Below, piece after piece: positions 1 through 5,256 of a DNA stretch of 11,169 bases; the stretch's first letter is position 1; each line of letters begins with the position of its first letter. The DNA lies in assembly GCA_028709135.1 (NCBI GenBank), contig JAQVXN010000038.1:1-11169 (forward strand). Reading direction: 5' to 3'. Below the pieces are notes generated by a model. That model worked only from the letters and a program-made list of their open reading frames with translations, was not told where the DNA came from and searched no databases. The translations under genes were made by a program, and so were the position numbers. The stretch comes from Bacteroidaceae bacterium (GTDB lineage Bacteria; Bacteroidota; Bacteroidia; Bacteroidales; Bacteroidaceae).

Positions 1-10
1 AAAAGAAATT

Positions 11-526
11 ATGAAACTAAGCTTTTTTGATGCAATACTTCTCGGCTTTAAAAAAATTTTCTTTTACAAAGGGAGAGCTAGAAGAAAAGAATATTGGGCA
101 CTCTGGTTTGCTGCACTTTTAATTATTGCCATTATTACATTTTTGCTATTCACTCTAAAGCATAAAATAGATCAAGAACCTTTGATATTCAATTTCATAG
201 GGATTATTGAGCATAAGATCACAGCTGAAAAAACAATTCATCTAATCATTTCCATCACTGCTATCATCCTATTGGGTTCCGTATCTATCAGGAGATTACA
301 TGATATAGGAGATTCCGGATGGATCTATCTTATATACGCAATCCCAGCATTAATTATACCCTTTGTACCTCTTTATATATATTTCTACTGGCTTGTAATC
401 TTTGCGTCGATTTTATGCTTCATTTTTACATTAGGCATTGGCCTTTCGGACGGAAATATAAGAGATAATCAATATGGGAAAAGTCCAAAGTATATTCTGA
501 AAAATGAGAATAGCAGAAAAAACTAA
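11..526 (+). CDS. DUF805 family small inner-membrane protein
   Basis: Predicted 171-residue integral membrane protein of the DUF805 (YhaH-like) family; its biochemical role is not established. The family signature is clear: a basic GRARRKEYW motif at residues 21-29 just before the first membrane helix, RRLHDIGDSGW at 94-104, and NQYGKSP near the C-terminus (153-159). Hydrophobic segments lie at roughly 30-49, 76-92 and 105-144, the last long enough for two helices, so three or four passes are likely. The length is somewhat longer than typical for the family because of a hydrophilic loop around 50-75. The ATG start is preceded by an A-rich AAAAGAAATT and no Shine-Dalgarno, as is usual in Bacteroidetes. 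The gene begins 10 bases into the window, so its promoter and upstream neighbours are not visible. It points towards the GH3 gene and is separated from its probable terminator by an inserted element. Family call is secure; function unknown. Confidence 0.9.
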   Translation: MKLSFFDAILLGFKKIFFYKGRARRKEYWALWFAALLIIAIITFLLFTLKHKIDQEPLIFNFIGIIEHKITAEKTIHLIISITAIILLGSVSIRRLHDIGDSGWIYLIYAIPALIIPFVPLYIYFYWLVIFASILCFIFTLGIGLSDGNIRDNQYGKSPKYILKNENSRKN

Positions 527-639
527 CTGCAATTGTTTCTCCTAAAAATTACCAAAAAATTGGGGATTTGAAAAAAGCATTCAAGGATAACAGATCAAAG
601 TCTCTTATTCGCTGGCAAGCATGAGAATAAAAAAGAAAA

Positions 640-670
640 GGCTCAGTCCGTAAAGTTGGTGATTTAACAA
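640..670 (+). repeat. left terminal inverted repeat of the 700-bp element
   Basis: A 31-bp arm starting GGCTCAGTCCGTAAAG and ending TTTAACAA. It pairs with 1309-1339 with four mismatches, two being adjacent swaps in the middle. It is flanked on the outside by GAAAA at 635-639. Confidence 0.75.
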
Positions 671-1013
671 GTTGTAGTTATTAGAAATCGCCCATTTAAT
701 GCTTACGTCCGAGTTCATTACTTATTTCAAGATAACTAACGTAGAACCCAGTTCAGAAAGAGTATCGATTCGTTTAGCATTAAAATTTAAGTTATAACAG
801 ATTCTACTGGCCTCGCATCAATCTGACAGCAGCGAATTTTAAATGTTTCAATTACATTTCCTATTTTTAAAACAGCATTTTATAGGTCAGGACTTTAATC
901 AGGCAGAAACTTTTTACCTCATAGGACCTGTGAGACACTTGATACTTTTCTTTATTTGGCTGAAATTCTATGTGAATATAGTGTCTCAAATGAAATATCA
1001 CTTCTTATTCTAT

Positions 1014-1093
1014 GTGACGCGGTGTGTTTCTTTTGTGACGCGACGCGTTTTTTTCATGACGCACTGCGTTTCTTTTGTGACGCACCGCGTCAC
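1014..1093. repeat. 21-bp tandem array of small dyads (about four units)
   Basis: Units start at 1014, 1035, 1056 and 1077, an exact 21-bp period. Each carries (G/A)TGACGC, three variable bases, then GCGT (GTGT in the first unit), and the first three end in a T-rich tail. The core is a dyad: ACGC-N3-GCGT. In the last unit the dyad extends to GTGACGC-ACC-GCGTCAC (1077-1093), a perfect 7-bp stem with a 3-nt centre. The last unit diverges after the dyad. The array is GC-rich within very AT-rich DNA. A 21-bp spacing is two helical turns, so the dyads would lie on one face of the DNA, which would suit an array of binding sites; equally it may be a neutral minisatellite. Confidence 0.8.
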
Positions 1094-1308
1094 CAACTTT
1101 GATTGAGCAAGTAAAAATTTCCAGAACACGATCGAATCAATTCTTTGAAAGCAACAACTTATTTTAGGTCCTAAAAAGTAAATAATGAGTAAAATCAAAT
1201 GATCAAGCATGCCTTTAGATCAGAACATGGACAGAATATCCTTATTGTTGATTGATTTTCTTGGCATGAGCCAAAAGTAATATTTATAGATCTTTTAAAA
1301 GGAGCCAT

Positions 1309-1339
1309 TTGTTAAATCCACAACTTTACGAACTGAACC
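1309..1339 (-). repeat. right terminal inverted repeat of the 700-bp element
   Basis: Read on the minus strand this arm starts GGTTCAGTTCGTAAAG and ends TTTAACAA, matching the left arm at 27 of 31 positions. It is followed directly by GAAAA at 1340-1344, the second copy of the candidate target duplication. Confidence 0.75.
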
Positions 1340-1340
1340 G

Positions 1341-1381
1341 AAAAGAGCTCTAAAGATATTCTATCATTAAAGCTCTTTTTT
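1341..1381. terminator. bidirectional Rho-independent-type terminator hairpin
   Basis: Arms 1341-1358 and 1362-1379 can pair over 18 bases with two mismatches around a 3-nt loop (TTC). The base of the stem is AAAAGAGCT paired with AGCTCTTTT, and on the plus strand the hairpin runs into six T residues (1376-1381). On the minus strand the 3' side gives a shorter T4 tail. It lies between the converging DUF805 and GH3 genes and could stop transcription from both. The right-hand GAAAA repeat of the neighbouring element overlaps the base of the left arm. Confidence 0.7.
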
Positions 1382-1382
1382 A

Positions 1383-1519
1383 AGAAGCTGTTTTGAATTC
1401 TTTTGGCCTCTTTTTGGCGAATTTCGTGGATTTGTTTCTCGATTTAGCCCGCTAAACATTCAAAACAAATCCGATTAATTTCCTCAAAAGACTTTCGATA
1501 AAAATTCCAAACAGCTTCT
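1383..1519. repeat. 137-bp imperfect palindrome, MITE-like intergenic element
   Basis: The two halves mirror each other from the ends to the centre. The outer 18 bases match at 16 positions (AGAAGCTGTTT then GAATT on each arm). An inner block shares GGATTTGTTT (1428-1437 and the complement of 1464-1473). The centre is a perfect TTTAGC-CC-GCTAAA hairpin (1443-1456). Trimming one base at each end leaves the element flanked by TAA on both sides (1381-1383 and 1519-1521), a possible 3-bp target duplication. Transcribed, it would fold into one long hairpin 19 nt after the GH3 stop codon, where it could protect the mRNA 3' end or help termination. It carries no ORF. Whether it is repeated elsewhere in the genome cannot be judged here. 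Confidence 0.65.
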
Positions 1520-1538
1520 AAAAATAGACGTATTGAGG

Positions 1539-3770
1539 TTATTTCAACGTGAACTTCACTTTTGAAGATATGGCATCCGAGGCCGTACCTATCGACGCCT
1601 CAAACTCACCAGGTTCAGCATTCCATGCAGAAATACGATCATCATAAAAACTCAAAGCATCACGGCCAATTGTAATCGTTACGTCACGACTTTCACCAGG
1701 CTGTAAGAAAACTTTGCGAAAACCTTTCAACTCTTTCAAAGGCCGTGGCAAAGAACATTTCAAATCGCTTATGTAGAGTTGTATCACTTCTGCTCCCGCA
1801 CGACTACCCGTATTCTGTATATTTACTTTGAAGCTGATACTGTCTTCTTTGTTTATTTCTTTCTTATCAGCTTGTACTTTTCCTAATTTAAACGTGGTAT
1901 AGCTCAAACCATGTCCAAAGGCAAAAAGAGGTTGCACTTTTTCTTTGTCTGTCCAACGATAACCTACAAAAATGCCTTCTTTATATTCCTCGTCGACAAT
2001 GTTTTCGTTTGCACGTTTTACTCCCGGATAAGCGCCCAATTTATGCGCACCATAATCATCCAGTTTTTGTCCCCACGTAAAAGGAAGCTTGCCACTAGGA
2101 TTAACATCCCCAAACAAAACGGCAGCCAAAGCAGAACCAGCTTCTGAGCCTAAGTACCAACCTTGCAAAATTGCCGGAACATTCTCTTTCCAGGGCATCG
2201 CCGCAGCATTGCCAGAAATACATACAAAAATCACTTTTTTATTAACTTGAGACAACGCTTTCACAACTGCATCCTGACCATAAGGGAGCCCGTAGTCCGT
2301 ACGGTCGTCGCCCTCACTGTCCTGATGATTTGCCTTATTAAGCCCACCAAAAAATATTACCACATCTGCCTCACGAGCTTTCTGCACAGCTTCATCAATT
2401 AAGGCTTGTGCAGAACGAGTTTCTTTCAGATTTTGGCCGGTAGAAAGACCATCTTGCATGCCCCCTGTATCTCCCACATAACCACGAACATATTCCACTT
2501 CTGCTTTTGTTCCTACACGAGCTTTAACAGCATCTAAAGGAAGTATTTCATGCTGCACTTTCAAAGAACTGCTACCTCCGCCTACCGTCATCATTTTGAC
2601 GGCATTCTCTCCGACTACAAGAATTTTCCTTGTTCGATTTAAATCAATTGGTAAAACGTTGTTTTTGTTTTGCAAAAGTACAATACCTTCTTCTGCAATT
2701 TCTCGCGCAGCTTTATAATGGGCATCGCTACAAAGAAAACCATAAGGATGATCCCGACGCATAGAAGTGCGGAAGAAAAGTCGTAACACCCGACGCACTT
2801 TGTCATTCAGCTCATCTTGTGAATATTTTCCCGCACTGATGGCCTGTAAATAGGGATATGCCAGAAAATAATTGTCGTATGCATTGCTTGTATTTTTCGT
2901 TAAACCATCTGTACCTGTGCCAAACTCTAAGTCAAGCCCGTTACGTACAGCTTCGTCTGTACTATGTGCACCGCCCCAGTCCGAAACAACAACGCCATCA
3001 AAATTCCAGCCCTTTTTCAGAATATCCTGCAACAAATATTGGTTATGGCAATTGTGTTGATTTTTATAGAGATTGTAGGCTCCCATAATCGCCCAAGCAC
3101 CGCCATTCTGTACAGCAGAACGAAATGCAGGTAAATAGATTTCATGCAGGGCCCGATCGGAAACAATCACATTTGTCTCAGAACGATCTTTCTCATTATT
3201 ATTAAGGGCATAATGCTTTACACAAGCAGAAACCCCGCAGGATTGGAGTCCTTGCACATAAGGAGCTACTATCGTAGAAGAGAGATAAGGATCTTCACCC
3301 ATATATTCAAAATTACGGCCATTCAGAGGTGTACGATAAATATTGACACCCGGGCCCAAAATCATATTTTTATGACGATAAAGGGCCTCTTCGCCCAAAC
3401 TACGACCATAAAGGCGAGCCATCGCAGGATTCCACGTAGCCGCCAAACAAGTCAGAGCAGGGAAAGCTGTACACGAATCATTCGATTGACCCGCCTGATT
3501 CCATTCATCCCAAAGGACATCGGGACGTACACCATGAGGACCGTCATCCGTCCAAAAATCAGGGAAGCCAAGACGTTTCACCCCAGCAGAACTAAACTTG
3601 CTTTGCGCATGAATAATAGCAATTTTTTCTCGCAACGTCATACGTGAAAGGGCATCTTCCACTCGTTGCTCCAATGGTTTCGTTTCGTCCAAATAAATGG
3701 GCTGCATTTGCGCTTTGGTTTGCATGGCAAAAGCCAAAAGAGCAAAGCCTATAAGCATTCGTTTTTTCAT
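1539..3770 (-). CDS. secreted glycoside hydrolase family 3 (beta-glucosidase-like)
   Basis: Exo-acting retaining GH3 enzyme that removes non-reducing beta-linked sugars, most likely glucose, probably in the periplasm. I start it at the ATG at 3770 (743 residues) because this places a classical signal peptide, MKKRMLIGFALLAFAMQTKA, at the N-terminus; the longer reading from a GTG at 3800 adds ten polar residues before it. No lipobox cysteine is seen. The N-terminal TIM-barrel domain has FPDFWTDDGPHGVR (about 69-82), KHYALNNNE (185-193) and the nucleophile Asp264 in VVSDWGG. The alpha/beta sandwich domain carries DSEGDDR (484-490), whose Glu486 is a candidate acid/base. A fibronectin-III-like domain fills about 641-743 (TGSRAGAEVIQLYI). 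It follows the GH5 gene by 42 nt and surely shares its transcript. Exact substrate (glucose or xylose, linkage) cannot be read from sequence alone. Confidence 0.93.
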   Translation of the reverse strand: MKKRMLIGFALLAFAMQTKAQMQPIYLDETKPLEQRVEDALSRMTLREKIAIIHAQSKFSSAGVKRLGFPDFWTDDGPHGVRPDVLWDEWNQAGQSNDSCTAFPALTCLAATWNPAMARLYGRSLGEEALYRHKNMILGPGVNIYRTPLNGRNFEYMGEDPYLSSTIVAPYVQGLQSCGVSACVKHYALNNNEKDRSETNVIVSDRALHEIYLPAFRSAVQNGGAWAIMGAYNLYKNQHNCHNQYLLQDILKKGWNFDGVVVSDWGGAHSTDEAVRNGLDLEFGTGTDGLTKNTSNAYDNYFLAYPYLQAISAGKYSQDELNDKVRRVLRLFFRTSMRRDHPYGFLCSDAHYKAAREIAEEGIVLLQNKNNVLPIDLNRTRKILVVGENAVKMMTVGGGSSSLKVQHEILPLDAVKARVGTKAEVEYVRGYVGDTGGMQDGLSTGQNLKETRSAQALIDEAVQKAREADVVIFFGGLNKANHQDSEGDDRTDYGLPYGQDAVVKALSQVNKKVIFVCISGNAAAMPWKENVPAILQGWYLGSEAGSALAAVLFGDVNPSGKLPFTWGQKLDDYGAHKLGAYPGVKRANENIVDEEYKEGIFVGYRWTDKEKVQPLFAFGHGLSYTTFKLGKVQADKKEINKEDSISFKVNIQNTGSRAGAEVIQLYISDLKCSLPRPLKELKGFRKVFLQPGESRDVTITIGRDALSFYDDRISAWNAEPGEFEASIGTASDAISSKVKFTLK

Positions 3771-3812
3771 ATTAAGATTGGTTTTAATTATTTCGATCAC
3801 TTCAAAAAAGCA

Positions 3813-5039
3813 CTAAGGCACTTTTAACTCCATTGACTCAATATATGTCTTTTGCGGTTGGCAATTTGCATATCGGATGGATTCCAAAAAATCTCTCATA
3901 GCTCTCCACGCTTCTGTTTGAGCAGGACGGGCATCACGAATTTCCTTAAACGAAGTACGTGGAGCCTCTGAAAACTTCACAATCAACTCATCCCACATTG
4001 GAGGACGTCTAAAAGCTAACATGCAAGAAGAATCTACCTTTTTAAAAGGCCAGAACGTATAACCGATATTATTTTCACACATTACCTTACAAAAATCGGC
4101 CTGCCACTCATCCGTGTTATGACCAATTTCACCCATATACATAGGTAAACCTGTCTTATTACGAAAATCAATGAAACTGCGAATAGCTTCAGCAGAAGCA
4201 CCCCCTCCATAACGATGACACGTAAACATCATATTTCTGTCAAATTTCCAATTCGAGAAGGGTTCAAAATTACTATTCCACTGAGCTCCTCCAAACAACA
4301 CAACATGGTGAGAATCAACCTGCCTAATAGCACGACAAGCACGTTGCTGCATCTCCTGTAAACGTGCATTCAATTCTGACGTATTAAAAAAAGGAGCAAT
4401 CGGTTCATTCATAAATTCATAGCCCAGAATAACAGTCTCATTTCGATAATGACGAGCAATACGCTGCCAGATTTCACAAAAAAGTTGGGCACTCCGTGCG
4501 CTTTCAAACAACCATGGATAACCATAACTATCATCAATGTTGTCACCTGTTTGACCACCAGGGCAATCATGCATATCCAAAATGATATAAAGGTGGTTTT
4601 GCCTACACCAATCTACCAATTTATCAATACGCGCAAATCCGTCCTGATGACTTGTAAGGCCCATGTAGTCCTCATCCGTAAACAATTTGTAATTGAATGG
4701 AACGCGAATCGTATTCGCTCCGGTATGGGCTATAAACGATATGTCTTCTTTTGTAATATAATTATCCTTAAACTGTTTCCAAAACTCTGCAGTTTTATCA
4801 GGACCAACCAATTGCCGAAACATCTGATCTATCATCCATTCACAATTGGTTTTTTGAAAACCAAACATATATCCTTCCGGATTCAGCCAATTTCCTAAAT
4901 TCGTACCACGGATGAAAAATTTACTTCCATCTGGCTGAATCAGATTTTGACCTTCTACGTGGATAAACCTGTTTTTTGCTTCCACTCCGGGAACAAAACA
5001 AAAAACCATTAGAAATAAAAAAATAAGCCTTTGTTTCAT
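3813..5039 (-). CDS. secreted glycoside hydrolase family 5 (glucanase-like)
   Basis: Predicted 408-residue retaining glycosidase with a signal peptide (about 1-21, ending PGVEA before KN) and no lipobox, so probably periplasmic. It is a single (beta/alpha)8 GH5 domain. Visible family residues are IRGTNLGNWL (43-52), RVPFN (112-116), DMHD (155-158), the acid/base Glu212 in FMNEP, HRY at 275-277, the nucleophile Glu304 in YMGEIG, and aromatic Trp330. The GTNLGNWL stretch resembles exo-1,3-glucanase-type GH5 proteins, but GH5 subfamilies differ greatly in substrate, so cellulase, beta-1,3-glucanase or mixed-linkage glucanase all remain possible. No carbohydrate-binding module is attached. It is the first gene of a two-gene cassette with GH3, consistent with beta-glucan cutting followed by release of monosaccharide. 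ATG start is preceded by an AT-rich leader without Shine-Dalgarno. Confidence 0.9.
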   Translation of the reverse strand: MKQRLIFLFLMVFCFVPGVEAKNRFIHVEGQNLIQPDGSKFFIRGTNLGNWLNPEGYMFGFQKTNCEWMIDQMFRQLVGPDKTAEFWKQFKDNYITKEDISFIAHTGANTIRVPFNYKLFTDEDYMGLTSHQDGFARIDKLVDWCRQNHLYIILDMHDCPGGQTGDNIDDSYGYPWLFESARSAQLFCEIWQRIARHYRNETVILGYEFMNEPIAPFFNTSELNARLQEMQQRACRAIRQVDSHHVVLFGGAQWNSNFEPFSNWKFDRNMMFTCHRYGGGASAEAIRSFIDFRNKTGLPMYMGEIGHNTDEWQADFCKVMCENNIGYTFWPFKKVDSSCMLAFRRPPMWDELIVKFSEAPRTSFKEIRDARPAQTEAWRAMRDFLESIRYANCQPQKTYIESMELKVP

Positions 5040-5083
5040 TCTACAATTTTTTAGCGAAAGAAAATCCTCAAGAAAATTCTATT

Positions 5084-5091
5084 CAAATTTA
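5084..5091 (-). promoter_or_regulatory. candidate -7 box for the GH5-GH3 cassette
   Basis: On the minus strand the octamer TAAATTTG fits the Bacteroidetes -7 consensus TAnnTTTG and lies 44 bases before the GH5 ATG, which would give a leader of about 35-40 nt. I see no good TTTG at the expected -33 distance, so the assignment is weak; the -33 region is instead occupied by an inverted repeat. Confidence 0.35.
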
Positions 5092-5097
5092 TAAATC

Positions 5098-5128
5098 ATT
5101 CAGGCAACTTTTCACTCAGCGCCTGAAT
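5098..5128. promoter_or_regulatory. inverted repeat / hairpin ATTCAGGC-N15-GCCTGAAT upstream of GH5
   Basis: Two perfect 8-bp arms (5098-5105 and 5121-5128) are separated by 15 bases. There is no T-run after it on the minus strand, so it is a poor intrinsic terminator for the upstream porZ transcript. Its place just upstream of the candidate -7 box would suit an operator, or a stem in a read-through RNA. It also overlaps the last codons of a possible 37-codon ORF. Confidence 0.35.
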
Positions 5129-5229
5129 TCCAAATTTTTGAAAGGTGTATCAGGAGCAAACAACTCGTTTTTTTCATCACTTTCTTCATTTTTCTCTTTT
5201 ACGAATTTTTCCAATAACAAACTGCACAT
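5116..5229 (-). CDS. possible small ORF, 37 codons, charged
   Basis: Between porZ and the GH5 gene an ATG-initiated frame runs for 37 residues, beginning MCSLLLEKFVKEKNEES and ending FKNLEFRR before TGA. It is rich in Lys, Glu and Asp, with no membrane segment, and an in-frame TGA three codons before the ATG fixes the start. It begins 27 bases after the porZ stop codon in the same direction, so it would be co-transcribed. I do not recognise a family. The length is short enough to occur by chance in AT-rich DNA, so this is a candidate only. Confidence 0.25.
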   Translation of the reverse strand: MCSLLLEKFVKEKNEESDEKNELFAPDTPFKNLEFRR

Positions 5230-5256
5230 ATTAAATCAAAGTATTTAGGTTAACGA

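Larger units (their letters stand above)
640..1339. mobile_element. 700-bp inverted-repeat-bounded element (IS remnant or non-autonomous element)
   Basis: The ends are imperfect inverted repeats: 640-670 and the reverse complement of 1309-1339 match at 27 of 31 positions, both beginning GG and sharing GTAAAGTTG and GATTTAACAA. Immediately outside both ends is the direct repeat GAAAA (635-639 and 1340-1344), as expected of a 5-bp target duplication. This architecture is that of an insertion sequence or a non-autonomous derivative. I translated parts of the interior and recognised no transposase or DDE motif; the IR ends do not let me name an IS family. The interior is AT-rich apart from a GC-rich 21-bp repeat array near 1014-1093. 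It could be a decayed IS that lost its transposase, or a MITE-like element mobilised in trans. The bounding repeats are seen directly; mobility is inferred. Confidence 0.65.
527..1538. other. gene-free 1-kb convergent intergenic stretch
   Basis: Between the stops of the converging DUF805 and GH3 genes there is no ORF that resembles a protein. Bases 527-634 are plain AT-rich spacer with only a weak imperfect hairpin (around 607-632). Bases 635-1344 hold an inverted-repeat-bounded element with its direct repeats. Bases 1341-1381 are a terminator hairpin and 1383-1519 a long palindrome. The final 19 bases run to the GH3 stop. ORFs of 87 and 66 codons inside the element, on opposite strands, overlap a 21-bp repeat whose period is a multiple of three and keeps both strands open; I do not regard them as genes. 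Confidence 0.75.

Noticed and set aside
604..632. Weak hairpin TTATTC...GAATAA after the DUF805 gene
   Set aside because: Stem is short and interrupted, and no T-run follows on either strand; it does not qualify as a terminator.
780..870. Possible transposase C-terminal remnant on the minus strand
   Set aside because: Short frames such as HLKFAAVRLM are broken by stops and match no family I can name; too weak to annotate.
1014..1093. CRISPR-like regular repeat
   Set aside because: Units are 21 bp directly abutting with no unique spacers, and no cas gene is visible.
843..1210. Two ORFs (plus 843-1106, minus 1010-1210) with repetitive VT(R/H)CV-type peptides
   Set aside because: They arise because the 21-bp repeat is a multiple of three and stays open on both strands; they have no recognisable domain, and the rest of each reads like random AT-rich translation.
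3144..3647. 167-codon plus-strand ORF inside the GH3 gene
   Set aside because: Antisense shadow of a well-supported coding sequence, with no domain and no composition of its own.
3771..3800. Upstream GTG start for the GH3 gene
   Set aside because: It would put ten polar residues in front of a clean signal peptide; the ATG at 3770 fits an exported enzyme.
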